A DNA stretch of 64,000 nt from Coturnix japonica (GCF_001577835.2 NC_029521.1:15407830-15471829), one strand, 5' to 3'; positions 35,801 through 50,060 are shown, counted from the first letter of the stretch. Notes: a model not told the origin generated them from the letters alone. Translations and numbers: made by a program.

Positions 35801-37568
35801 CTGCCAGAAAGGACAAAAAGCATCACAAAATTTGTCCGTTTTCAGAGATTATTTGTGTAACTAAGCCAGTGTTTACCTAACTTCCTACTTGCTATTAATA
35901 AGCAAAGAAGTTTGAAAACCTACTTTGTGTCTATGATGTTATCAAATCACTTTTTGTTCCCCTATTCCAGCCTCTACAGTATTAAAAAGACTGTCACTCT
36001 GTGTGGAGTTCTTGTGCCACCACTTTCTAATATGAGCTCCAACAGCTGGAAGGCCAGCTCATGGTTATCACTGCTGATTCTGCAGTGGCTTGGACTTCCA
36101 CTAGAGCTCCTGAAGCAGTGCAATATGCAGGTGAGAAAAACATCATTTTTCACCGTCCCAGCAGAAGTACTCAAAATTCAACCAGCAGCATCTTCAATTA
36201 CATTCTCATATCTGCTCTAGGAATATGGCTGTCATCATCTTAGCCTCCAAACTATGCAGGCAGCATTTTATGAAACTATAATTACAGTGGTTTCCCACAG
36301 GCTTTTTATAGTCTATAAATGGAAGCTGTTACACAGCCTTTGTCCCAGGCCCTTCAACAAATACCCCCTTATTTTTTATGTCAGCCAAGTTGTTTCATTC
36401 TCTTACATAAACCAGCTGACAGGAGTAGCTTTCTTGCGTCATATTTTCAATATATTTGAGTACACTGAGTACTTTTTGAAGGCTTAGATCATTGTAAATA
36501 TGACCAGTGTGTCATAACTGGAACTTGATAATGTGAAAGTTACTTAAAACTGCTTTAAAAATGTCACTTGAAGTTACAGTATGACATCTAGCTTTCATAC
36601 TAAGCTATAAGAGAGGAGACAATAGCATGGTACTTAATTTTCACACCATTTTTGGTCTTCTCATTTCACTGTAGACTTAATATCCATTAGAATACCCTTT
36701 TCACAGTAGATATATATAATACAGAACCAGATCCAGCTCCTTTGAAGTTAATATGAGTCTGCCTGATCTCTTTGATGGGAACTAGAATGTGTCTATAGTA
36801 ATCATACCCCTTAGCACAGCCCACCTCGAACTGTCTGAGAGAATAGATGGGCCCTGCAGCCTGCCACAAAATTTAACCATTTCAGTATGCTCAAAGACAG
36901 TAATTGCAGATACCGTGTGACACCTCTGTCAGAAGTGTCTCAGCTTTAAAGGGGAAAAGAATTAAAGCCAGTATTTAAGGCTGTTCTGTTCTCTAACTAC
37001 ACTTTATGAGCACTGAAGATCTCTCTCCCAACATGTTGTAGCACCCCTTCAACTTCTGTGGACAATGTGGTGGGGTGTGACACATCACCAAGTGGTCCAA
37101 ACGCACTCAGATGTGTTGCATTTAATGCCTCCCTTTTGCTTTTGCCATCTCTAGACAAACTGCCCATGTTCTCATCTTCTGAAAGTATCTGATAGATCAC
37201 ATAGGGAGAAATTGAGATGCTACAGGTAAAACTTCAGTGAGTATTGGAAGAAGCATTACTAGAAGATTAAGCAGCAAAAGATTTATTCTTGTCAGCTTCA
37301 TAGCAGTAAGTCATAACAACTGTCTACTGTATTCAGCTAGAATTCTGGGAACCAGTTAATAAACTCATCCAAACATGCTACACTCCTAAGAATTATTTAG
37401 GGTAACATTAGAGACAGGGCTGAGATGCCCATTTCTGTTTTTACAGCTTGAGGTAATTGTAGCAGGTGCTTTCACCTAATGAGTTATGGTATCTAAGAAC
37501 TCCCTTTAAAACACAAGGAGGAACACCTGAGATGTGAATCTACTCTGAAAAGAAATCGTCATTCTCAC

Positions 37569-37711
37569 CTCTGAGCTGTTGCTGGGTCCATATTTCCATT
37601 ACTGAGTCACTAGGTCTGTCATAAACTTTGTCCAGTAGAACCTGATGTCCTTCATCGAAGAAATATGAGCATAAGATTGGTATGGAATTGGTGTAACCTC
37701 CAATATTGTAC
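37569..37711 (-). CDS. RBP3: RBP3 exon 3
   Basis: This 143-base exon has an acceptor (TTTCTGAAAAG, AG at 37713-37712) and a donor (AGAG|GTGAGA, GT at 37568-37567). Joined to exon 2 through a split Arg codon it reads [18 protein letters not shown], then [19 protein letters not shown] and [11 protein letters not shown], the middle of module 4. Human IRBP has [21 protein letters not shown] at the same place. Phases (in 2, out 1) agree with the neighbouring exons. It is too short to stand out as an open frame and was found from the splice phase. Confidence 0.93.
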
Positions 37712-37958
37712 CTTTTCAGAAATTTAGAATATTAAGAAAACAAGTGAAATTTTGTTGCAGACATTAAATCTACCTTCCAAGTACATAAGTATCCCCAGTA
37801 CATATACTTAAGACTACATTTTGATGTGTTTACATTTATTTTCCCCTCATCAGCAGATACAAAGTCTCATCTAGCAGGCAGGGATTGTTACTGCCTACAA
37901 TTGGCTACAAATGTAAAAAAAACACAGAAAAGTCTGTTTTTCTCTTGATTCTGCCTGG

Positions 37959-37995
37959 AAAAAACAACAACAACAAAAACAACAACAACAAAACA
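37959..37995 (+). repeat. (CAA)n microsatellite
   Basis: Repeated CAA triplets with A-run interruptions, inside RBP3 intron 2. Confidence 0.9.
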
Positions 37996-40238
37996 GAAAG
38001 TACACAATGGCTTTTAATTTACAAAGAAATATCAGACTTGTTATTCTTCTGCTTTGACTAACTCACAATGCCACTGACCTAATCATAAGGACAACGCAGC
38101 TGTCACTGCACAGTGTTAGGAGGCAGTGATCTGCTGAGTTACTGCCTAAACAGCCCAGTTTTGCCACCTCTACTAGTGGTAACAGACTGGCCAAGGTAGA
38201 GGAGCACTGATATATGTTGTCTTCTTGCTGCAGTCATCTCTCTCCAAGAGGATTAATTTGACTGTCAGATGTAGCCAAGAAGTCAACATGTCATCATGCG
38301 CTTTGAAGAAAGGAAAGAGGTGTTTTAGGTATATTTTCCCATGTAACCTTATATATACACTGCAGTGCTAACCTTGTGCAGCTGGCTGGGCAGCAGACAG
38401 AAGTATGCACCCAGAGAGAAGCCAGGCAGCAAGATGACAGAGCAGCTGCCTGCCCTGCAGTGCATGCCTTACAGAATTGAGCTGGTGAAGTCAGGAAGAT
38501 TTTGAAGGAAAAGCAAATGTCAGACATCTCCCTACTCTGAAAACATCAGTTTAGAGGCTTCTTCAATTATCAAACTTCTTGTCAAGAAAAAGAGACATGG
38601 CTGATGATGAACACAAGAAACATTTTGACAAGACAGTAGAAATAAAGCAATGCTGGAGAGCTCTTCCTGGGACTCTTCAGGGCAGAAAAACTGCAGAAAC
38701 TTCAGTCAGTGATAATAACTGAGCAGCTGTGAGAATATTAGCTCAACTCTTTCAGTCAAGTCCTCCATTCACTACAGAATTCTTGTGTGTCACTAGGAAA
38801 GATGTATAGTTTACCAGTGTCTTTGTTCTCTGTGCTGTGATAATTAAAAATATGGAGTTGGTGAGTAGCCAGGGAGGGGAACTTGTAAGGTAAGAGACAC
38901 TGTGTATTACAGTTGATCCTATGCAAAATTGGAATTATCATTTATGCCTTAAAATAATCATGCTGATCCAGGTGGAGTCTCAAAATGTAAAATGCATGGG
39001 GTTCTTTTTATATGATTTCAGAGACTAAGTCTTCTTGGTGCTCTCAGATGTGCTTTCTCAAAGGCTAGAAATAAGATAAAAATAAAAAACAAGGCAAGCA
39101 AAAAAAAAAAATAAAGAAAAAGGACTATACTAAGACCATTTAGCATCTGAGACATGGCATCATTGCTGTTTTGTTGGCTTCAGCATGAGCACTGAATTGA
39201 AAGAAACCAGGGCAAGAAAAGGGAAAGTCCTGGTCCTATTTCTAGTCTTTTTAAAGATAGTGATATCTTTGCTTGAACTGATTTCAGTACCAGGTGATTT
39301 TGATTGACTGTTATGCTGCCTCATCTGGGAGCCGTACTCATCTTTTCCTGCATATGCTGCAAATCCCAGAAGAAAATTAAGAAAACTGACAACTTTAGAA
39401 AGACTCATTATAGCAATAAAAAGAAATTGTTCCAGCATTAAAAACAGGCTCTTACAAATGCCTTCTTTTTAATTGTTATTTATTTGTATTTAGCTTACAA
39501 ACTTTAGCTTGAAACCAAAGCAAGCGAGTATACTACAGAAATATTTTATGGGAAATGTACCCTTCTGGTATTCATCTGCACTGACAGCTGACAACAAATG
39601 GATGTAGTCTTCTGGCTTACTAATTTTGGAGCACTGTTGTCACACTGGAGCATCCAACACAATCCCAAAAGAGAAGGCACAGGACTACTGCACAGCATGG
39701 TCTAGGAGTGCCACAGCATCTTTCAGGCAAGACAATGCCCTCGGGCCACCTTTGTGCTCTGTGCACAAGGGTCATTCCATACAAGGCTGACTGTACGGCA
39801 TAATTTGGCACTGCATACATGGCAGTCTAGATGCTGCAACAGACTTATTCATGGTCTGTTTGTTTGACCATTTGACTTGACCACTGCCTGCAGTGAAATA
39901 TTTAATTAGACCGTACATATATAATTAATACAAGGCACATGCAGAGTTAGATTAGAAAGAAATCAGAGAAAGAAAACAGATGTGAAGCCCAGGATTGTGT
40001 CCTGCAGCATATCCCCTAAATTTGCCTATTTTGTTTTAAACATCACAAGTGATAGTACAATTTCTCTTGAGATATACTTCCAGACAGTTATTGTTGTCTT
40101 TGGCTGATTTCCTTTTTTCATTTAATTCCAGTAATGTTACTCTGTAAGCAGGACAGTAAGCCATGTAAAGCTAATTCACTGTTACAAATAAAATACTGTT
40201 TTAAAAGAGGTTTGGTTATTTGCCATTCAAAGGCTTAC

Positions 40239-40429
40239 CTCATGTCTATGATTAATGCGTCTGTGTGAACAATTTTCTTCCAAACATGCTCTACCAGTAG
40301 ATCAGACACCTGGTTTAGAAGTTCACAGTCTCCAAACATATCAAATCTCAGATAGCCGACGTTGTTTTCGAATACATTTGTGTGGAATGAAAATTTAATC
40401 AGATCTTCAAAAACTTCTGGGGAAGGGAT
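40239..40429 (-). CDS. RBP3: RBP3 exon 2
   Basis: This 191-base exon has the acceptor CTCTTTCAG (AG at 40431-40430) and the donor ATGAG|GTAAGC (GT at 40238-40237). It encodes [38 protein letters not shown] and [16 protein letters not shown], the first part of IRBP module 4. It is nearly identical to human ([40 protein letters not shown]). It begins on a codon boundary directly after exon 1 (…GIVPKQ) and ends two bases into an Arg codon. Confidence 0.95.
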
Positions 40430-43400
40430 CTGAAAGAGTTTGGAAAAACAAAACAAATCATTTGCTGGCACTGATAGCTTGGCACAAGGTTTAAAAGGAA
40501 TTTTGCAAGTCAGGATTAGTCCAGGTGGGACACATCTAAGAAACTGACCAAGTCTGAAGAACAATAACGTAACAATATTTAAAAACTTCTGCATGTTTAA
40601 CTTAGTTTAGAATTGGCTGCTTTTTGCCCAGTATAGAATGCCTCAGTAGTGGATCAAGCCTTCATTTGTCAAGTCTCAGTTCACCTTTCAATAATACAGG
40701 AATTTCCTTGGGCCAAAGAGAAGGAAAAAGCCACAAAAACCACCCCAGACCCGCAATCTAAGTCCTTATAACAGATCTGCCACCCAAGTCCTTCTGTTTC
40801 CTCTAACAGTTCTTTCTAAGGAAGGGATTTAGGGATTTTTTAGTCTCTTGTTTGGGCTTAGCTGACAAACAGCTGCCGGCTACAGGTGAAACTGGCTCCA
40901 GCCACTGATAACAGGCCAGTCCCTGTGACAGTGAGGGACTTCATGTTTTGGGCATGTGCTGGCATGATAATGAGGTAGACATGTGTTAAGTCTTTTTATA
41001 TGATGGACTTGTGCCTGGAATTTCACATGTTAAGATCGATTTATTTCATTTTGTTTATCTGGATGTTATTAAACAACAGACATTTTTTTCATAGCAATGC
41101 ATAGCCAACTAATAAAGTTGTTCTAGTAACCCTATATTATTTGGAAACAAAGTCTGCTGCTATTGCCAAACTTATGTTTTGCATGCATATTTCTGAAAAC
41201 TGAAGACTCTCTAGCTTAAGAAGGCTTTGATAAATACATTACTTATATGACCTTCTGCAATGTGGGCTCTCCCCCTCAGGGTCTTTGTGAAAATGATTGT
41301 ATACTTGCTTTCTAATTAGTTTCTTTTTCTGCTATAGCTCATCCCCAGGCAATAAATAGCTTTACAAGTGACAAGAACAAAGAATCAGTAGTACCACACG
41401 GAAGGTGCTCTCCCAACCTGCAACTTGGGAGATGTTTGTACTTGATGCAATTTAAGCACATTACCTTTAACTTGGGGAGTATTACCTACTGTATCACACT
41501 TCTAGCTGCCCTTAGCTTCTTTAACAATAATTATATATGCCAAAATCTCAAATGTTAATTCAAAAGTTTTGCTAGCCAATAGTTGTTGATCTAATGCTGA
41601 GAGCAAACTCAACTGAGACCTCTTCTGTACTTTCTTTTTCACTGTATCTTGTAAAAATAACCACTGTATCTTGACTGTAAACATATAAGTCTGAGCTGCT
41701 GAGTTTGTCATTTCCAATTCAGTTCCCAGTGACAGCAATGCTACTTGATCTGCCCACTGTACTTTGATTAACAAATCACAGTTTTGAGGAACATATCCAG
41801 CATGCCCTGCATTGTTCTGACAGAGCTTATTTCTAGTTCAGAGGTACTGGTCCCCTCAGGAGGAAAAAAAAAGTCATCGCTTGTTGGTAACACATAAATA
41901 AAATTGATGTGGTATTCTCAGTCACTTACTAATGATATTTTACTTGAAAACTCACATTTCTTACTTCTCTTGTAAAATAATTGCAAAACGCTCAACCAGA
42001 AGCACACTGATCAAGAATAACCCTTCTGTCTATACCTGGAAATATTTTTTTTCTACTTGCTCTTTATGGTTGTAGAAAAATGTTTCAAAATACATCCATT
42101 CCAAAAGCTCTAAAAGGAAGCCAGACCAAAAGCACACGGAATGCTCTTTCTTAAAATAACAACAAGAAAAACTGTCCTAATTCTTAAGGAGGGGAGAAGG
42201 CTGGGACTGACATTACAGTGCTACTATCTTGGAAAACTGCAGGTTCTTGACACTGGCACACAAGCTGCATGCAGCTGGTATCTCAGGACGCGAGCCTACT
42301 TTCACAGACCAACAGCGTAATTTTCTTTGGAAGGCAGGGCTATGTTTGCAGGTCAAGGACAAGCCAAGACAGGATGCAGCTGAGACTAAGATCCTGCTGC
42401 TCAGTTAGGCAGTGTTTACACACAAATGACTTGATGGTTAAATATAAACCCTCAGGTGCCTTAAGAACAGTATAAGCAATGCAGCTAGACTAAAGGACCT
42501 CCAAGCTAACATCACTTAATCCAAGAAGAAATTCTTTTCGTTAACTATACAGGGTGTCCAGCTCTATTCTGCAGTTACCTTCTGTGTGTATGTGGCCTAA
42601 CTAGAACATGTAGTGTGACACAAAGTAAGACCTGAATTGCTGCCCTGGGAAATATGCATGGACTTTTATCACTGGCTAATACACCAACCACAGGCAAATG
42701 TCTTTAACAGCTGCAGCTCTCTTCCCTTCTTTCTCCCCTTTCATCTCTTCCCTAAGCTGTTTTAGCTGTGTAAAAAGAAACTGCATTTTCATAGTAAATT
42801 TCATGCTGGCCACTGTAGTGTAACTCTTAGCTCTGTTAAGGCTGCTAGTGCTGCCAGCCTCCAGATCAAAATACTATCAGTTAACCTTGTGCTGCTGAAA
42901 ACCCAAAGGCTGGTTTAAGAACCATGAGATCTGGAGGCAGGTTGGGGACATCACTTATTTCTTTTTCAGAACAACACTGGACATATTTGTGCACCCTCAC
43001 AGTCTGAAAGGAAACCACCTAGCCTAGTAGGTTCCTCAGCTCAAGATCTAAGGAAAATCAGCAGTCTCCCTGAAAGCTGATTCTCACTTGCTCTCTAAAA
43101 CTTCCAGTAACAGAGATACATGTTCCTCTTCGGGAAATCCAGTCTAGTATGTCTCTAGCTTTACAATATATTCCTTTAATCTCATGTAAACACTCTAAAT
43201 TTACTGCTTTTTGCAGTTTAAGTGCATTACATCTTGGCCCGTTCAACACAGATGAGGAAACAGATTATTCCCTTAATATTTAAAAAAATAAATCACCTCT
43301 TATCTCTCTGAAAACTGTTTTTGCGTATCCTGTTTTCTTTTCTTTTGAATAAACATCTCAAATCCTTTAAGCTTTTCTAAGATAACTCTTGCCCACTCTT

Positions 43401-46400
43401 CTCTTTACTTACATTCCTGTTCCTTGGGCTCTCCTCACTTGAGTCACAACTCTACAGAAAAGCATTCCACAAGAATGGGTACTGTGCACTCCAACTGAGG
43501 CTTCATTAGAACTGAACGTAGCAGAAGGCTTTGCATGTTTTACTGATTAGATTTGTGCTTATCCATACCATTTTCATGATGATTATTTTTTACTGCAGCA
43601 ACTTCAGTCTGAGAAATTGTGTTCAGATCGTGAACTCCAAAGGACCCATACACTTTTGCACAGAGCTCCTTCCAAACAACCCATTTTCCTCCCAGAGAAA
43701 TGAAGTCAATTACCCTCACTCTAGAAACTGTAAAAATCCTGCATGTACATTTTTAACCCCATCCATCCTTTCATAGATAAGTTCTCCAAGTTTTCCAGAA
43801 CTGTGGCTTTGAATCCTTATTCTGTCCTTCACTGAGCCAGTGCAGCCAGAATGGAGAAGTTACTATAAGGAAGAGCAGAAATACACTGGAACAGCTTTCT
43901 GAGAAGGATTAAAAGAGGTTACTTAAGGCTGTCAGTCCACACTGGGAAAGCACAGGACAGAGTGAGAAGCAATACTTTCACCCTGCAGAGGGCTGCTCAG
44001 CACAGCAGCACACTAGCCTGCTGTGAAAACAGGTAGCTTGTAACATATACATTGCAAGCCAGCCAGCAAAAGCTTAAAGCACAGTTATTTTCTAGACTGA
44101 AATACCCTGGAAGATTACACCAGAAAACATGATTCTCAGCTAAGTTTTGAGTTTTCATCTGGCTTCCATTGAAAAATCCATAAAACGAATGGGCAAATCT
44201 ACTTTAACATTGATGAAAACGCATTAGAGAAGCATGGGTCTCTTTTGAGGCTAGAATAGCTACCAAAGGAGTAATCATCCCCTCAAAGAGCTTTGCTTTA
44301 CACACAAAAGTCTATTCTCAAAAACCATATATGCAACATTTGCCTCTAGGAAATCTGACTTGGGAAAGCAGCATTTATGCAGCAGAGATCTCCAGCTAGC
44401 ATTGACCTTGCTATTGTCATGGAGGAGACGTATTCACTACCCACTATTATGCTTCAGCAGCTCTTCTAGTGTAGCAGATGTAAAGGTCTACATGCATTTC
44501 ACTTGTCTGTCTCCCATGTCCCATCCCATCCCGTCTGCAGTTATTCATCATCACTCCCATTTAATTGTGTTGGATCTGCTTCGCTATCAAGGTCATTACC
44601 AAGAAATCCCACTATTAGGGGGAAGGGTGGCTGGAAGGCTGGTAGCACAAGAGAAAAAGCAGCTCCTCAATTTTTAAGGAGTGAGCATAAAACAGATTAA
44701 AGGGCCACTGTGTTCCTGTTTAAAACTGTCCAAAAAAGATGAATTTATAATTGCATTTAATGCTATTATGTAAACATCACAGAAGTCTAAAGTCTTCTGC
44801 TCTCTGGGATATTGGAATGGAGGATTTCTGAAATGATCCACAGAAAGCATTCCTTCTGGCTCCACAAAAGCAAGGCAGAATCAATCACCCCATAAGGGGA
44901 GTCAAGAAAGGACAGGGACACTGTGAGGGGAAAAAAGGTGAGGAATTGAAGGTACCTCTGCTTCCCAAAGGTCTGTGGATACTTCTTCTACCACAATCTT
45001 AAGGAACAACGCTTACTTTAAATTTTAGTTCACTCACATTCTTTTGACCCCAGACATCTCACTCAATGGTTCTTTCTGGTCTCTTGTCATCCCAGACTCA
45101 TCAATTTCAGTAAATTGGGAATACCTCCTCCTTTGACTGCTATTCTAGCCTCATAAGAGACCTGTGCTTCTCTGTTCCCCATGAAGAAATCTCACTTTTG
45201 TTCAGATTTTCACACACACTGCTATGATTTCCTTCATATGGATATACCCACCTGACCTTCTCTAACCATTTTGCTTGATGGAGTTGAGGTAAATGGTGAT
45301 ATTAATTAGTGTAGTTACATTTTTTCATTAGCTCTATCAGGATTAGAATTCTGCATCATGTGAAAAACAGGGTTTTCTACATTATGTTCTCAACATTCAA
45401 GGCACAAATAATTCTTAATCAGTGATAATAGATGACAATATCCATTAGGAAGCTTCAGAGAATATGGTGACTAAGTTGCAGGTTAGGGATGCATACCCAC
45501 TATTTGTCTGTTAACAATTTAGCAGGAAGCACTGGCAAAAATCCCTTTAGAGAGAAGTTTCTTTTTTAAACGCCCAATAAATGTAGGATAGGGAGAGAAC
45601 GATGGAGTAGAAAATGCAATCCCTTAATTAATGATTTCCATTAAGCGTTCTTTTTTTGTTGTTGCTTGTTTTTATGATTTTGCTTGGAGGTAAAAATGGA
45701 GCCAGCACTTTTTGATTAACAAACCTGAAAAAAATGCTCTCCTCTGAAAATGCTTAGATTTTATCCCTGACCTTTGTTTTGGAGATAATAACACAAAGAT
45801 CACACTCACCTTAATTCATGCATGCCTAAAAACTTCAGAGGGTGGAAGCCCACAGATTTCCTCCCCCAGGAAACATTTAATAGTTACCTGACACTTAGTA
45901 TACTGTGGTTCACTGCAAAAGCAAATGCATTCCCTTCAAAAATGTAATTTTATGGGTCCCTGGGGAAACGACGTCTCTGTTAGATGCACTGGAGCAGTAG
46001 CCAAAAAGATGCTAACTCCATCCAAGAAAGGGATCAGGTTATCCTAACCCTCCCTTTAATCTGAACATGGAATTATAACCAGTGCTCCTGGGAGCTCCCT
46101 CTAGCACAACAATGAATAAGAAAGATTGCCAAGGCAGACCAGTGTATAAATAGGCAGGCTCAGAACAAAGCACAAACTGTTATGCAAACCAAGCAGCAAG
46201 AACAAAAGGAGATTATTAAAAATCAATTTCCCCCCAGGGTCACCTAATTTCCACCCAGATACTTCTTCCAAAGTATTTCTAGCTCACTTGGAGACTACCT
46301 TATGCCGTGCATGAGATACAATCAGAGCAACTTTTCACCACTAGTACAAAAGGGGAGGCTTATTCTGATATAAGAGAGTTAAAATAAGACAGTATGGCAA

Positions 46401-46813
46401 TTTTTTTTTTATATAAAGATTCACTACAAGATATGTAATTGTATGTTTTGAAAGCATATGCACTTACTCTGGACCAACTATGTTTTTCCTCAGGCTGCAA
46501 ATTCACTTTCTAATCAGTAGTTTTCTGTGTTAATTTATTACAGCTTGAAAAGCCATAGTACTTTTCTGTGACTGGAAATGATGAGGTATTTTCTCTCCAA
46601 TATAGAAGCCCTGCATTAGAATCTTTACTTGTGGTAGATGGCTGCCGATGGAAGTTCACAGTCTGAAGGCTCCAGAATGCATGGAACCAGAACTACCATC
46701 TACTACCACAAGCTGCTACCCTGGCTTGTCTTAGAGTCAGAGGGAGTTCAGTGCTCACTCAGGCACTGACATCTAGCTGGCATAAATATAGCTAAGTACA
46801 AAAGAAACAGTAC

Positions 46814-49800
46814 CTGTTTTGGTACAATCCCTGGAATGCTGTCTTTGGCATGTTCAGGAATGTAGAGTATTTTCAGGTGTTCATCATCAGAAAGAGCTTG
46901 CAAGATTGCAGTCAGCTTCCTGGCCAGCTCCTTTTCTGAATTAATCCTTTTGTAATTTTCATTGTTGACACTCTTGGTGAGGTTGGATGCTATATCAGTC
47001 CCAGTGTCTACAAAAGCATAGTTTTCTGCCACAAGCCTACCCACAGTTTGCACCATCTGGGGCACCTGGGCACGCAGGCTGGCAATGTGCTGAGCTACAG
47101 CCAAGGCTTCGCTTGCTTGAATGGTGATATGTGGCTCTGCTCCAGACACACTCCACACTTTGCCAGTGACTGGGCTGAGCACCACTTGGCTAGGGATGGA
47201 GGCATATAAGGAACTGTTGCCAACTTGGTAAATACCCACTGAGAGGGAGCCACCTACTGTGGGCTCACCAATAACTGTGGCCCGATGTAGATCCTTCATA
47301 GAACGAGTGAAAGCTTCAGCTGCTGAGCCACTCATATGGCTTGTTAAGATGTAGATGTCCTTCAGGGAGCCATATCTCTTGCCAGTAACCCTGGGGAGAG
47401 TCCACACCTCTGTGCTGTGGGAGGTGCTACGATCAAAGACAGTATAGAGGTGTTGACGAGGTTCAGGCTCAAAGAAATAGGAGCACAGTATTGGGACAGC
47501 AGTGGAGTAGCCACCTGTATTGTATCTCATGTCAATAATCATGGCATCTGTGTCAACCAGCTTGTTCCAGACCATCTGCACCAGCTGAGGTCCAATTGCT
47601 TTTACAGTTTCTGCCTCAGCCATCATATCAAAGCGAAGGTATCCCAGGTTGCCAGGCAATACCTCAATTTTGAAGAGTGCCTCAATGATATAGCTGAGTT
47701 CCTCAGGGCTGGGAATCATGTTGGGAAGCTGTTCTTCTGGTGTTGGTTCCACATGGCTGTGGAAAACATGAAGGCGATGATCTCCTGATGCTTCCTGCAA
47801 GTCACTGGTAAGCTGGGAAGCCAATGTCTCAAAGTCTACAGCTGATCGATAACCTCCTTGAACTCGTTTGGTGTTGAGCATAACACTGGCCTTTTCAGCC
47901 ACTTCTGGGATGGCATAGTGAGCCTCTAGAAGTTGCCCAGTACTCTCCAAAAGCATCCCCATTTTCCTGTGAAAAGCTAGCACCTCTTCCGCCTTCTCCA
48001 GTGCATCCTCAGCCAACACTATGGCATCAGGCACAACACCTCCACCCATCCAGCTTTCCCCATGGTTGTCAATGAAGGTGATAACTGGGACTGTGATGGT
48101 TAGGCCACGGGTTATTCCTTGCTCAGGCTGCAACAGAGGGAAGGTACGGGTATGTGAGAGGCTACCTGCTGTGATCTCACCGATCAGTGTGGCACGGCCA
48201 AGTGACTGCATGAGGTAAGCAAACTCCTCAGCAGCTGTAGCAGTGTGGCGGCTGGTGAGCACGTAGACACCACGCTGAGCTCCGTAGGGCTGGGCCAGTA
48301 GTTCTGCCTGGCTGTTATGCTCTTCTGTATGGTTGGTGCGCCTGTCATAGGTTGTAAAGAGATGGACAGGGCCAGCAGTAGGATCTTGGAAGTAAGAGAT
48401 TAACACAGGCACAGCAGAGGAGGAAGGGCCACCAGGGTTGTAACGTAGATCCATGATCAGGTTCTCCGTATTTTGGAGGGGCTCCCAAACTTTCTTTACA
48501 ATGTAAGGTCCCAGCTTAATAAGAACAGAGGCATCAGCAAACTCATCAAAGCGCATATAGCCCACATTGTCTGGCAACACTGACACCTTGAAGACAGTAT
48601 CCACCAAGGCATGCAGCAATTGCTCATTATCAGGCAAATTGGCTGCCATTGCAATCGGCATCTCAGCAGGAGGGGCAGCAGCTTCACCAGGCATCATGGC
48701 TCGGACCAACAGACGAGGGTCCTCAGATAAGGTCTGCATCTCACTGTTGAGCTTGGTGGCCAGGTCCTCTGCTGACTGCACAGAAGAGAAGTCAGAGGTA
48801 GCAAGGTGCCGCAGCAGCGCTGGCACTCGCTCCACTAAGCTGTAATTGTCCTTTAATATGTCTGTGAGACGACTTAAGGTGCCAGGCACAGCTCTGCGCA
48901 CTGCCAGAATGTCCAAAGATTTCTGCAAGGCTTGCTCTGCCTCAGAAGCCACACATGGCATCACCCCACTCACCTCCCAGCTCTGTCCACCCCCACTCAA
49001 GGGGCTGACAGATCGCGACACAGGAACCATCATATAGAAATTAGAAGGACCAATACGGAACTTCTGGATGTCCAGAGAACCCCCAGCTGTCTTCTCCCCA
49101 ACAGTGATAGCTCTGTTCATGTGCTTCAGGATGTAAGCCACATCTTCAGCCACTCCTGTGGTGTGTTGACTGATCAAAACAATGACATCCTTGTCTTTGC
49201 TGTATCTCTCTCCCAACACTTTTGGCAACGTCCATATCTCTTCAGTGGTGTTGGAGGGCCGATTGTATACAGTTTCAACATGTAGCATCTTGTCTGCTTC
49301 ATGCAAGTATGAGATAATGAAAGGAATTCCAGAGATCTGTCCTCCAGTACTGTAACGAAGATCTATCACCAAGGCAGATGTATTTATCAGTGTCTTCCAT
49401 ACCTTGTCCACTAGAAAAGCTCCAACTTTCTCCACAGCTTCCTGTCCTATGACATAATCAATCCTCAGGTAGCCAACATTTCCCTCCAGCTTATCATATA
49501 TGACTACATGCTCAATAAGACTCAGGAGTTGTTCCCGAGTGGGGTAAGTTTCAGCTTCTTGTTTAGGAGCTGCATGAGCTGATGGCTCATAGGAAATTAC
49601 CAGTCTTGGATCATTCAGAGCACCCTGCACTCCAGCTGTCAAGACGCTGGCCAGCATTTTTGGATCAGAAATGTCCAGGATCTCCCCACTCTTGATGGCT
49701 CGCTCAATGGCTTCTTGCATTCCCACCAGGTTTTCAGGATAGCAGTAGTTATCCAGGAGGACTTTAGCCATGTCCAACACGAGGGTTGGCTGAAATATTT

Positions 49801-49861
49801 CCTCAGCAGATATGCTGAACACGATCAGAACAGAAAACAGAAAGAAATGTGCTCCAATCAT
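46814..49861 (-). CDS. RBP3: RBP3 exon 1: interphotoreceptor retinoid-binding protein, modules 1-3 and start of 4
   Basis: IRBP is the abundant soluble glycolipoprotein of the interphotoreceptor matrix. It shuttles 11-cis-retinal and all-trans-retinol between photoreceptors and pigment epithelium or Müller cells. This exon encodes residues 1-1016 of a 1236-residue protein (human about 1247). The Met at 49861 is chosen because it opens a signal peptide ([19 protein letters not shown]) followed by [21 protein letters not shown], as in human; an ATG 14 codons upstream would disturb that signal. Modules of about 300 residues begin near [45 protein letters not shown] and [15 protein letters not shown]. 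Each carries the GYLRxD, IxDLRYNxGG/[13 protein letters not shown] and AEExAY-type motifs of the crotonase/tail-protease fold. The donor is CAG|GTACTG (GT at 46813-46812). The huge first exon with all introns in module 4 is the ancestral tetrapod structure. Confidence 0.97.
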
Positions 49862-50060
49862 TTTGGACAGGTTATAAAAAGAAAATGTACTTAAGGAAGT
49901 CAAATGCTTTTATCTGTCAGAGAGATCATAGTTCTCTCTCTGTCCCTCTGTGAATCAAACTGAAACCTCTGCATAGAATGCAGGTTCACCAAACAGATAC
50001 AGATCTTTTATCCGCATTAAGCCTTTAATCTCATTAAAACAGAATGCATCATCCAAAGCG
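49862..50060 (-). promoter_or_regulatory. RBP3: RBP3 5' leader and proximal promoter
   Basis: On the minus strand, upstream of the start codon, the order is a CCAAT-like ATTGG (plus about 50064), GAGATTAAAGG (50021-50032), GCTTAATGCGG and a TATA-like GATAAAAG (50006-50013), followed by about 140 bases of leader. GATTAA and CTTAAT are cores bound by the photoreceptor homeodomain factor CRX/OTX2 and occur in the proximal promoter of mammalian RBP3. A start near 49980 would fit the TATA-like box. Function is inferred from motif and position only. Confidence 0.4.

Larger units (their letters stand above)
35801..46813 (-). other. RBP3: RBP3 introns 1-3
   Basis: The introns are 46813-40430 (6.4 kb, phase 0), 40238-37712 (2.5 kb, phase 2) and 37568-35801 (1.8 kb, phase 1). 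Apart from exons 2 and 3 they hold no supported gene. A (CAA)n tract lies at 37959-37995 and an A-rich tract near 39090-39122. I recognised no CR1 or LTR copy in them. Confidence 0.85.

Noticed and set aside
49862-49903. Alternative RBP3 start 14 codons upstream ([14 protein letters not shown]).
   Set aside because: The second Met gives a standard signal peptide directly before [11 protein letters not shown], as in mammals. The upstream Met would bury the signal behind a polar extension.
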